This document shows positions 39,640-51,599 of a DNA stretch of 64,000 bases, piece after piece (within the stretch, counting starts at the first letter, position 1; each line of letters starts with the position of its first letter). The stretch is from Phragmites australis. Taxonomy: Eukaryota; Streptophyta; Magnoliopsida; Poales; Poaceae. The stretch covers positions 5,869,501 through 5,933,500 of the forward strand of contig NC_084932.1 in NCBI RefSeq assembly GCF_958298935.1, written 5' to 3'. The notes under the pieces are model-generated. The model did no database searches. It was not told the origin of the DNA and saw only the letters and a program-made list of their open reading frames with translations. Made by a program: the position numbers and the translations under genes.

Positions 39640-41950
39640 GGCGATCATTTAATAAGATGAAAGCTAGCACACACCATCTCTTGACGCGCCACTTGGTAAC
39701 CCACATCTCATGACAACAATTGTAGCCACCAATGATTAACCCGAATTCAATCCCGCTAGTCCCAATATGTGTGCTTTGATAATTTCCTAGGAGATCTATT
39801 ATCTACACATATCTCTACCAACATATATATCACAACATCACGATTATACAAAAGCGCAAAAGATTACATGTTGACAAATTAATCAAAAGACAAGTGTCAT
39901 CTAGCGTAATTATACATAAATCATAGCAGAATAAACATCTAAAAGAAAACAAAGACCGGTGACGTCATTCGCCCACAAGGCAACCGACCGGGGTTAGAGG
40001 TAGTATAGTGACTACTCATCACCACACCGCTCTCGGTGGGGCACAAGTAGGCAGCTTCTAAACTTTTCTTGCAAAATAATCAACAAAGGACGGTGAGTAC
40101 GAAGGTAGTCGTAAGACTTGCACATATGTGTATATATATCTCCGACTCTAAGGATAATACATTTGGATTAATTAGCAATGAATATGCCACAAGATTAAAT
40201 TGAATTATGCTAAAGGCAATTTTAACTTACAACGTAAACATGTGAGCACCTACATATCCTAACTCTTGGACTATCCTAGCCTAACCATCAGAACATAACC
40301 ATAACTAACATATGAATATGGTCATCTCAACATAGAACATAACCAAAACATCTCCCTTCTCCCACATATAACCACCATACCACCAATACCAAACGAGACT
40401 CTACGATGACGTCTAATTAAAATTAAGCTTGCTCATAACCAAGAGCATGACAATTTAAATTGATTTTACACCTTGCATGAGAGTACATCTTTACCTGCAC
40501 AACACGAGACCGCCTTCCATATAACCCGTTGGTTGCAAGTGATGATTCATGTGACAACCGTTCATGGACCCACCCCGAACCTTTGTTCCCATGCTCGAGT
40601 ATGCGGAGTCCACCTAGATCTACTGCTGAAGCAATCTCAGGTGCATCTACAAGCCCTCTCACTCACATGACGGGCACATGAGTCAAATGAACGAGGCGAC
40701 TTACGATACTTGGCTCATCCTTACCTTATTCAGATATGTGGTAGTACAAAAAGGTGCTAAAGTAAACAGTGCCAACGAACGGTACTTAAACGATGCAAGC
40801 GGACTATAGCATCCGGGTTCCTCTCCCGACCTACCCCTAACACCGCCCATATCTCGTTTCATTCTCACAACTCATCATCCCAACATCATTATCATCGTGA
40901 AAGTAATTAAACCTATAGCTCGTGAATGATAGAATATTCCACAGCTCGACTTCTATCGGTGACCTATGCATTACCAAGTATTTCGGATAAATTTTAAGTT
41001 ATACATTAACATGGCTATCCTCAGGTTACAAGGATTGGGATCAACAATAACATGGTAAGGATAAATGCAACAAGATAGGTTCTACTCAATCCTGACATCG
41101 ACTGGCTAAACATGCATATACGACACATAGCAATAACTAACAGATTGATCAACAATTCACCAAAATATAGGAGAAATATGATAAATGCTTGCCTTGGTGC
41201 TTTGCTTCACAAACAAGATCAACCATAAAACCTTCTCAAGAAAACCCGTCACTCTCTGGTTTGTCGATCACTAAAAGAGAGAAAAATTGCATCGCTATAA
41301 GCATGACGATATGCTATAATTATGAAATCATTTGTAAAATAAAATTTGAAATGATTAGATTAGAAAGGATCCAAACATCACATGGGATAAACTAAGTGGT
41401 ATGTGTTCTGGTTGGTTGGTGGTCAGACCGTGGGAGGTGGCGGTCAGACCGTGAGGATTAGACATAGACGAATTCGGTACTGAGTAAACCTGGTAGTTAG
41501 ACCACAGGGTCTGGCAGTCAGATCGACCAAGTGCCAGCATGACTCCTGATTAGGGAGTCTGATTCCAAAAACTAGCCAACCAAGTCCAACCCGACGGTCA
41601 GACAGCTAGGCCTGGCCGGCAACACCTCGGTGAGGATGTCAGCGAAGGCTTCGGTGATGCCTTCGACCAAGAAGGGTACCAAAACACTTTACAAGACTAG
41701 GGGGTGTTTCTTGGGTGGTTTGGGCGACATGCACGGGGCTAAAAACTTGGCTCCATGGATCGGCATCCATAGCTAAGCGGAGCTCGGTCCTATGGCTTTG
41801 GGGAGTGGGGAAAACAAGGGGGGAAACGAGGGGAAAGGAGTTGGGGAGCTTCACCTTGGTGTGGGGAAGCTTTCTTGGAGGTTAGCTAGCTTCGGGGAAG
41901 CTCCAATACGGAGATCGACTCCGGGATGCTCCGACTGGCCTAGAGGTGGA
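39640..41950. other. probable LTR debris, no gene recognised
   Basis: AT-rich sequence with many CATA/ACATAT words. At 41405-41610 there are GGTCAGACCGT-type motifs (four or more) recalling grass LTR repeats. No domains, RNA genes or clear ends. Confidence 0.4.
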
Positions 41951-42215
41951 AGAAGAGCAAAAGCTACTCGGAGTCCACCAAGTAGACCCTCATATTCGGC
42001 TACGTTATTTGTGGCCTGGCAATCAATCTACAAAGCATATTGCAGGCTTTCTCCTATTAGAGAGATCAGTATTATCCCATCCTCAACGCCTTGAAGCATT
42101 AGCGACCCGTCGAAAAATAGAGTCCATGCATTTGATAAGTTGCCGCGGTTATCCTGGGGTTGATCGAGTTCTGTCTATTCATCAACGAAGTCGGTGAGTA
42201 CTTGCGACTTGATTG

Positions 42216-43026
42216 CTATTTGAGGCATGAAGAAGATGTTAAATTCCCCAAGTTCAACAGACCACTTGGCGATTCAGCCGATTGCATCTCTGTTGTGCAG
42301 ATCTCACCGAGTGGGAACATTAATGGTACAGTGATCTTGTGAGCCTGGAAGTAGTGTTGGAACTTGCGAGAGGCCATCATTACAGCATACAATAGCTTAT
42401 GTAATTGTAGGTAGCGTTCTTTAGGACCATGGAGCACTTCACTAATATAGTACACCAGTCGCTGACTTTTCTCTCATTTGTCTTGCACATCTCTTTCGAC
42501 CACCTATACCTCACTTACAGCACGTGGCCGGTCACAATGTATAAGAATAGATCTTCATTATGGTTGGGAGCAATTAGCACAGTGGAGAAGAAAGATACCT
42601 CTTTAGATTTTTGAATGCCTCGTCTGCCTCTTTTGACCACTCAAACTTGTCATGTTGTTGTAATAGCCTGAAGAAGGGAAGTCCTCGATCTTTGAGTTGG
42701 GAAATAAAATGGCTAAGAGCTGCCATGCGCCCAGTTAGTCTTTGAACTTCTTGCACTAACCCAGGAGGTTGCATCTCTTCGATAGCTTTATTCTTCTCAG
42801 GATTGACTTTGATCCCTCGGTAGGACACCAAGTAACCAAGTAGTTTCCCTGCATCGACTCGAAATACACACTTCTTCGGGTTTACCATGACTCGATTCTT
42901 GCACAAGTTGTTGAATGTCTCTTGTAGGTCGAAGATGAGGTCTTCCTTCTTTTTGGTTTTGATAACGAGATCATCAATGTAGGCTTCGACATTCCAGTCG
43001 ATTTGGTCGTAGAGTGTTATCTGCAT
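42216..43026 (-). pseudogene. Gypsy reverse transcriptase and RNase H fragment
   Basis: It starts QITLYDQIDWNVEAYIDDLV (catalytic YIDD) and continues through the RT thumb and connection (NPKKCVFRVDAGKLLGYLVS, GIKVNPEKNKAIEEM, LTGRMAALSHFISQ). A region follows, with frameshift, reading SEVLHGPKERYLQLHKLLYA and MMASRKFQHYFQAHKITVP, the RNase H start. It is in minus orientation, the same family as the plus-strand fragment at 38941. The 5' part of pol is missing. Confidence 0.82.
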
Positions 43027-43186
43027 TCCCTGTTGGTACCCAGAGCCACAGGGCCCTACATGTTTGTTGGATCATCATCATGGTTACCCAGACCGTCACC
43101 CCCATCTCCGATGGCGAAGACTTCTCGGGGGTAACCTCCGCTAGAGGAAGTGTCTGGATCCATCATGGATTTTTCATCAGATTTCT

Positions 43187-43519
43187 CTAGATTGGTGTCT
43201 TGACAATCATGTTGTCAGAAGCTACGGGGGAGGGTACCGGCTTGTGGTGAATAGGGAATTCACCATTGTCTTGGTAGCCGAGTGATTCGAACTCGATGTC
43301 ATGATCCTTGGCGCACCGATCCATAAATCGACTTACCTCATCACTGGAGTCATCATAGGAGAGTTCCTCACCGAAGTCCACCTGATCGATCACTGGTTTG
43401 TCGGTAGGAGGGGTAAAGTTGTCGTAGAACTCCTCATCTGAAAAACCAGTCTTCGGTGCTGATGTAGTTGATGGCATATTTTGTGTAGAATCTTCAACGC
43501 CTATTGTTATGATCCCCAC
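43187..43519 (-). pseudogene. Gypsy 5' gag-leader ORF remnant
   Basis: It starts MGIITIGVEDSTQNMP right after the primer-binding region of the LTR and reads an acidic stretch (FYDNFTPPTDKPVIDQVDFG) typical of the N-terminal part of grass Gypsy polyproteins. It is followed within 160 bases by reverse transcriptase, so gag, protease and early RT have been deleted. Confidence 0.6.
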
Positions 43520-43531
43520 GAACAGCGCCAG

Positions 43532-44038
43532 CTGTCGACGATTAGTGAACTGTCGATCTTACGAATTTGTAGAATAGATGGGGGATGCTTTGATTAAATG
43601 AATCATAGGAAAACACAGAGGGGTTTTTATACAGGTTTGGGTCTCCCTTAGGATAATAACTCTACATCTTGTTTGACTTGTATCAAATAGAGCCTGTTAC
43701 AACGGGGGGTGTGGCTAGCCTAGATGGATCTAAACCTAGTCGGCAACTTCCTTGCTCGGCTTGTTCTGGTTGCAATGGCTTGTATTTGCTTGTAATAGAT
43801 CTCAATGGCCTCGTCCTCCGTAGGGGCCCAGGCTTCGTGTATATATGGGAGTGTCGTATGTCCTAGAGTCTTCCTTCCATTCTTGGAGATCAAATTCCCT
43901 GTTTACGAGATACCCTGGGCTCCTACGGGTGATTTCCTTTCATCTAGGGATCCCCTTCCCGGAGATAGAGATATACCCCAAAAATTACGGGAAACCTTGG
44001 GATACCCGGATATGGTAGTTACCCAATAGTCATCGTCA
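43532..44038 (-). repeat. Gypsy 5' LTR (approximate ends)
   Basis: On the plus strand it begins TGTCGACGATTAGTGAACTG and contains TTTATACAGGTTTGGGTCTC, common in grass Gypsy LTR or leader regions. On the minus strand its inner end is followed by CTGGCGCTGTTCGTGGGGAT, the usual TGGCGC...GTGGGGA sequence between Gypsy LTR and gag. The outer end near 44038 is estimated. Confidence 0.6.
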
Positions 44039-44045
44039 TTGTGGA

Positions 44046-45060
44046 TTACGGGATGAGGTGACATGCATGAAGATCAAGAAGGCTTGCACCGGATGAAAGC
44101 AAGTCGATGCCACAATTTGGCAAGTGTTGAAGATGGCTTGGCGGTTTGGCCTCAAAACAACACATGTTAAGAATGGAGATGCACGTGAGCACCATCATAA
44201 AGCTTGCGTTGAAGTGAAGCAAAGTGAAGAAAGGGTTGGGAGCTACCGATGAAGGGTCAATGAGATATACGAGAATGCCCTTATGAAGGGGTAGGTCTAC
44301 ATGCTGAGTTGATTGTATTTCTGAGATGTCCAAAATTACTCTAAATAAACAAGGATCTAGTTGTTCAGGCCTCTTGAGAATCCATTCAGATTTGTGCCTC
44401 ATGGTTTTAGTGAAGTGGAGATAAAGAGAGAAAGAAAGCGAGATATGTGTTCTAGTGTTCAAGTCTGAATCACTCTTGTACTCAAAACATAAGAGGGAGG
44501 GAGGGTGGTGCCCTCTTGATTTCTCCTGGTGTGAAGCTCTCCAATGATTAAATGGGTTGCAAGCTTAGTGATGTATTTTCATTCCTTTCTCCATCTTCCT
44601 GGCTCTATTTTTAAGTGTGCATGTGATTGCCACCCTTTCTTGTCAAAGTTTCTTTGGATTTTATGAGCTCTTATGTTGAGCGATGATGCGGATGTTTATC
44701 TCTTTGTGACCTAGTTGTATACCCATGTGCTCTTGAAGTGGAAGTGAGTTTTTTTTTTCGATTTTGGTTGTTTTGGTGAAAATCTCGTTTTTCCTTGAAG
44801 CTGAGGTTTTGGTGATGTTTTTGTGGTGGTTCCGACAGCAATGACATGTGAGAATGTTCCCAAAATACTTGGTCTCAAGATCCCCCTCATGAGCCCCTCA
44901 AAATCCATATTGCTCGGTTTTGTTGATTTTCTTTCCTCTTCTTCAAGTTTTCTAAAAAAAAACTCTAAACTTTCTTGAGTTTTTGGCTGAATTTTTGTTA
45001 GAAGGTTCACCTAACTTATATATTACTCCCACCAAATTTCTTGATATTTATTTGTAGTTG
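44046..45060 (-). repeat. Copia LTR-related fragment
   Basis: On the minus strand the order and wording of blocks (GGCATTCTCGTATATCTCAT, CTTCAACGCAAGCTTTATGA, GAGGCCAAACCGCC) parallel the LTR at 34926-36663 (GGCATTTTGGTCCATTTTC, CTTGACGCAAGCTTCGCGAT, GAGACCAAACCGCG). It is a diverged copy. No ends were found. Confidence 0.5.
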
Positions 45061-45261
45061 GTTTGAATTGGTTTTAAGATTTTTGCCTTTAAGCCAGACC
45101 CAATCTTGCTTCTGCATATTGGAAAACTATTTACATTTAGGGGAGATATCTATACAAAAAAAAATCAATATGTATTAGCAAGTCGTCCAATTACTGCACT
45201 TGTCGGTCTACCACCCAAGTATTTTAACCAACAAGAAAATCATCTTAAGAAAAACGTATTT

Positions 45262-45762
45262 ACTACAGCACAGTCGACTGAAATCGCCCATGATTTCAGT
45301 CGACGTGTTCTCACTAGAGTTTAGGGGAGGGTGTTTTCACCGGCGGGTCTCTGGTGAGCCTCCATGGCTGCCGGGCTTAGAAATATGTTTGGGGTAGGCA
45401 GGTCAGCCAGGCGGCGGTGGCGTGCAAGACAACAGGGCCGCGGGCTGCTGGAGATGCCGGCCGTAGGCGGCGGAAAGACAACCGGTGGGCGGGGCTAGGG
45501 CGGGGGCATCACCGGCCGAGGGGTTAGCGCGGCGGGGGCGGCAGAGGCAAACCCGGCGGCGGGGACGGCGCTCGGACAAGAGTAGGCGGTAGGTGGGGGC
45601 CAGCACGCCGATGAGCAAAAATGCGCGCGAGAGAGAGAGATCGTTGAGCGGAAGGAAGAAGAATAGAGTGCATCATCCGATTTCGATCATGCGGTCCACG
45701 TGTCGACTAAAATCGATCCATGATTTCAGTCGACTGAAAATCAGTCGCCCCTAAGAAAAATG
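45262..45762. mobile_element. small TIR element with palindromic ends and GC-rich core
   Basis: The left end has CAGTCGACTGAAATCGCCCA, then TGATTTCAGTCGACGTG. The right end has CACGTGTCGACTAAAATCGA, then TGATTTCAGTCGACTGAAAA. Each end is itself a palindrome around CAGTCGACTG, and the two ends are inverted copies. The core (45310-45640) is GC-rich, with no recognised gene. The target duplication was not resolved. Confidence 0.6.
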
Positions 45763-45769
45763 AGAAACT

Positions 45770-46314
45770 GTCCATTCATCATAACACACAGTGACCGTGG
45801 GATTGGTAACAAAAAAGCATGATCCCCTTGTTCAGGCCGTTTTGATGATCTTTACAAATGTGTATCAGGCTATATAGTCCAAATTGAAACCCAACAATAT
45901 ATTTAATAATTTCTGAGTAATATACAATTACAACAACTTAACCACATGAACAAACTGATCACCCAAACATAAAAAGAAACGAGTAAACCAAAAAGTAAAC
46001 CAAAAAAAGGAAAAGAAACCCAAGAGATGCCATTTTAAGCTACAAATCACTCTGACATCCGTTGACCACAGCTCACCACAAGCTTATCTGTCACAATATT
46101 ATTGTGACTGCTTGTTGCTGCAAAACACTTACACATTTATATCACACATCCATTCTACACACGTCAAATTACACACTTAACAACCTACTTATGCATGGTA
46201 CAAGCCCGTACCATCCATAATTGCACACTTTATCGTATAACTTGACTTAATTAAGAGTAATAAGCGTAATTAGCCTCGCAGCTGGTTCAGACTCCTGCAC
46301 TGCAAGGTCATATG
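45770..46314. other. ACC oxidase 3' flank
   Basis: AT-rich sequence downstream of the ACC oxidase stop codon, including its 3' UTR. A precise polyadenylation site was not fixed. Confidence 0.45.
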
Positions 46315-47697
<1,383 letters not shown>

Positions 47698-47838
47698 CGC
47701 CGCTAACACCACACTTCAAGCGCTATCTCCTTGGTGGATTAATTAGCTCCCAACAATGGCTGGAACTTGGAAGGCAGAAGTAGAGGAGAAGAAACGGTGT
47801 GGAAGTTGTATGGTGTTGGGGCCTGTGTAGCCCTGACC

Positions 47839-47846
47839 CTTTTATA
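47839..47846 (-). promoter_or_regulatory. TATA box of the ACC oxidase gene
   Basis: TATAAAAG on the minus strand lies about 142 bases upstream of the ATG at 47697, well placed for a leader of roughly 110 bases. Confidence 0.7.
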
Positions 47847-47849
47847 GCT

Positions 47850-48932
47850 GCACTAGCTGGGTGTCAAATGTTCTTTTATTCATAGTCTCTGTGGGAAAGC
47901 TCCAATGATCAATCAGGGTAGTGATTTGGGAGTCCTGAAATGGTTTGCAAGCCAACAAAGGCATCATTCTGGCCGGTGTTTACTTTGGTTCTTGCGATGC
48001 CTTTTTTATTTTTTATTTATGTCTGATCGATAGCGATTTTGCGTTAATGGGATTAAAGAATGTTTATATGGTCAACGCAGGGGAAGAGAATATTCAACGT
48101 GTATAACTACAGCTATTGTAGCTTCAATAATAGGGGCCTAGCTAGCTCGAGCTGTAGGACGGTTAGCTCGTGCAAACCAACTTTGGTTGATTATGAGTAG
48201 TACTCGTTTTCTCAGCGGCGAAATGTAAGATTGTGTAATGCAATGCACATAAACAACAAAATGGGCACATATAGTTGTTGCAAGGATTTGTATTTTAGGT
48301 AAGTGCAGAAGCTAAACGTTGAAGCAGAAATACAGATCACGGAATAAAAGGGTGTGCGTACTTACTCATAGGTGGCGTTTGGAATTGGATATCGGTTGGG
48401 CTAGGGAAAGGGATAGGGATATGGTGATTGAAATTCAATCCTAACCGTCCATCTCTCTTCCACTTTTTATTTTAACCCTCTATTCATTTCTCTTTCCCTA
48501 TGCCACCCCTCTTTTCCCAGTGGAGTCCATAACTCCATACTCGGTCAAGTTTCATGCATCCATCAACCAAATCATGCATGCAAAATGTTTGACACTACCC
48601 ATGGAATCCTTCCATGTTCAGCCAAGTTTCATGCATCCACTAGTTTATTTCATAGGTTTAAAGTTTCAGAGTCCGCATCCAGCCAAGTATCATCATTATC
48701 ATGCGTCGACTAGCTCGTACAAAGTTAGATGCATTGCTCGAAGACCTAGTGCGGTACATACATTGAAGCTCCACGCAAAGTTGAAACCTGAACAAGGGGC
48801 ATGGCATGAGTTACCATTGGACTCGATCTGGTTATATAGGTTGGTAACGAGCCCGGTGCATGCACCGACCAGCTTTCCCAAAGGGTTAGGATGGCAGCCA
48901 GGTGGTACTGCAGGAGGAAGCTTCTACACCAC
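47850..48932. other. ACC oxidase upstream region, nothing recognised
   Basis: It should hold the ACC oxidase promoter. A plus-strand frame at 48520-49062 has TTTCATGCATCCA repeated (48550 and 48629) and no known domain; its 3' end runs into a SINE, so it is not called. A possible small inverted repeat (GGGAAAGGGATAGGG and CTCTTTCCCTATGCC) spans 48400-48510. Confidence 0.4.
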
Positions 48933-48939
48933 GCTGCAT

Positions 48940-49070
48940 TTTTTTTTTAAAAGGAGACTCACACTCACACAGCTGTACAGGAGCTGCACGAACGCCTTCG
49001 GGGGAGTGTCAGGGCTCGAACTCGGATCGCTTCTCCGAGAGCTGCCTCTAGAAACCAGTTGATTCGGCCT
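48940..49070 (-). mobile_element. tRNA-derived SINE, minus orientation
   Basis: About 131 bp, flanked by gctgcat (48933-48939, 49071-49077). Read on the minus strand it has GATCCGAGTTCGAGCCC (B box GTTCGAGCC), a body with GTGTGAGTGTGAGTCTCC, and an A-rich tail TTTTAAAAAAAAAA. It differs in body from the SINE at 32751. Confidence 0.75.
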
Positions 49071-49079
49071 GCTGCATAG

Positions 49080-50080
49080 AATTTTTTTTCCAAAGGATTG
49101 ATGTCGTGCTGCAAAGGCATATATACTTGGAACATCTTATTTGCCTCTTATTCTTTCCGGGTGAACAGGGAATTATTTGGATCGGTAGTTGCATATAGAA
49201 ATTGGCCGGGCTTGCGACTTGGCACCCAAACAACGGTGATACATGGTTTCAGGTCTTGCATGCCCATGTGACGGCAGCTGCGAACCACCTTAGAATAACT
49301 TCAATCTTCCATCGCATTACCTCTACCGCCCCGGCCTCATGGAAACGATGGAGTTGACCTTTACGAGATGTAGATGCAGACAGGTTTGGCTTCCAAGTCC
49401 TCCTACCTGCCTACGCGCAGACACGGCGCCTCCTTCATTCCTTGGCCGTGTTGGGATCAAGGTCTTTTTGCAGTTGCACGCATCCATGCATGCATCTCGT
49501 CCTAGCTTGTACTGTTTTTACGTAAACTTTCCCGTTATCCTGGCGACCATACACAGCTGACACATTAACACTTGCAGAGTCTATTGTTAATTAGATAGTC
49601 GTTAAAGTTCCAGGCTCGTGGCTTGTTTTTGCTCTACATTTTCAAGGATGTATGAAGTCCCAACTGAGGCTAAGCATTCGAGACTCCAATGCAAGTTGAT
49701 CTTCACATTTTACACACACATGATACGAGGTGCATTTACTTACACACGCATCATACGAGGTGCATCCACAATAATTGTCATTTACGCCAAATATGGGTGG
49801 ATGCCTTCTACGAGAATTTGTGTCTAATGCCATTTTATTGTACTTTTCAATTCATACTATTGGGGACTCTTGTTGGCTTTTCATATTCTAAACTTCATAA
49901 TTTGGGACGGCTGTGTGCACAGTTGGTGCAGAAACCGGAATGAAATTCCCTTCTCCAAAAATGATACGAGATGCATTTAGGGGTGTGTGAGTGTGTGACA
50001 TGGGGATGAGTAGGCATGTGGTCATCCGTAATAAAAAATAAAGAATTTGTTCTGATGGATGGTGGCAACTCTGAAGTATT
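49080..50080. other. intergenic, nothing recognised
   Basis: Contains a short direct repeat, CATGATACGAGGTGCAT-like, three times (49719, 49750, 49960). No gene. Confidence 0.4.
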
Positions 50081-50081
50081 A

Positions 50082-50356
50082 TCTCTGTTTTCTTTTAAAT
50101 GTTATTTTAGCTTTCGGCACATAGAATAAGATTGCAATAAATTCTTTTATATATGACATGTTTACCTCTCTTGATTTCTCTAACATTCAATCAATGACAT
50201 ATAAGCCACCAATCCATCACTCACTGAATTGAAACTTCACTTTCTAATAGACTTTAATATAAGCACTCTAGTAGAACATCACCTTAAAAACCTAAAACGA
50301 CATTTATTTAAGAACAAAATCAGATTTCTAAAACGACATCTATTTAAGAACGGGAG
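50082..50356. repeat. Stowaway-like MITE
   Basis: The ends TCTCTGTTTTCTTTTAAATG and CATCTATTTAAGAACGGGAG are imperfect inverted repeats flanked by TA on both sides. About 275 bp. A partial internal duplication of CTAAAACGACATnTATTTAA occurs at the right end. Confidence 0.7.
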
Positions 50357-50359
50357 TAG

Positions 50360-50765
50360 TAGTTGGATATGGACCTCAGAGGTTAGCCCTGAGAAAACAA
50401 GCTTGGCGGGCTGGGCTTGGGTAGTACTCAACCAACCTGACAAGACCTAGGTCAGCCCAAAATGACTTTTCTTGTTTTTCTAGTGTAAAAACGTCGAGCG
50501 GCTGGACCCATCCTAGCCTGAAAATTACGGGCCCCACAGGCCTATTGGGCTAGTTCGAGGTCGGGGATCCAAGCCTGAGAGGGCCTTGGGTTCGAGGTAG
50601 GGGATCCAAGCCTGAGAGGGCCTTGGCTTTTTGTCGGCCCTACCCATCCTAAAAATAACAGGCCCTAGAGGCCGGTCTAGGTAGGCCTGGGCATGGGGTT
50701 CTAAGCCCAAGACATCTAGAGCTTTTTTCAGCCCGGCCCGGGTTTTGCTTGGATACAAAGGTTAC
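50360..50765. repeat. GGCCC/GGGCT-rich hAT-like sequence
   Basis: Repeated GGCTGGGC, CAGCCC, AGGCCTG and a 41-bp direct duplication containing TTCGAGGTnGGGGATCCAAG (50553, 50591). The wording resembles ends of grass hAT elements; no terminal pair was found. Confidence 0.4.
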
Positions 50766-50769
50766 TCAA

Positions 50770-51595
50770 CATGTAGCGATTCCAGTCGTCCCTCACCGCC
50801 AATGGCGGAGCTTGCACCAAAAATTAGGAGGGGCTGATAGTACATGAGAGATGAATTAAGCAAGGTAAAGGTGGCCACTTTGAAGGTTAATCAACAAAAT
50901 GACCTAGATATTACTACCACTCTGCCTCTGCCCGCGGCGCCAGACAATTGGACGGCCGCTTTTTTCTTACCAAGGTGGCCTATGCGAGCTGACGCGCCAA
51001 CCTTCCGTATCGAGGAAACGAATTGCCATTGCTTGCATCGATGATGTCAAGTTCTTTTAAATAACCTAACTTCTTTTTCTTAATATACCAGTATGTAAGA
51101 TGCAATGGCTAGCTTGTGAAACTATTTATAGGTTAATTCCACCTAGCTAGCAAACTAAAATCCTCGTTCACATTATATTCGAAGGAACATGCCTGATTGA
51201 ATCAACGGAAACATACAGGGATTCCATCAAACTTCAAACTCGTGTGTAGAGAAAGAAAATTGCCACAGACCGATGTACACCGACCAAAGTACAACTAGCA
51301 AATAAGGAAGCACTTCTGTCTACTAATCATTTTTATCAATTAATATGTCTTTAAATTAAGGCCGGCCCATAAGATTGATTAGCTATCCTCTTATGGTTAG
51401 CTATACACCAGTAACGTATGAGTGGCCAATCACGCCAGAAACCTTCAACCCATGCATTGCCGACTTCAGATAGTTGACTTTGCTTCGATTAATGTATTAC
51501 GTTTGACAGGCTGCAGATTTGTTTAACTCTGTCCCTTTCCATTTAGTAGAGCTGTAATTTCTGCCCTGGCAATTTGGCAAAGAAAAATGCCGTCC
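50770..51595. other. intergenic, nothing recognised
   Basis: No gene, RNA or repeat ends were seen. Confidence 0.4.
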
Positions 51596-51599
51596 TGAC

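Noticed and set aside
48520..49062. 180-codon plus-strand frame upstream of ACC oxidase
   Set aside because: No domain, ends inside a SINE, and contains direct repeats of TTTCATGCATCCA.
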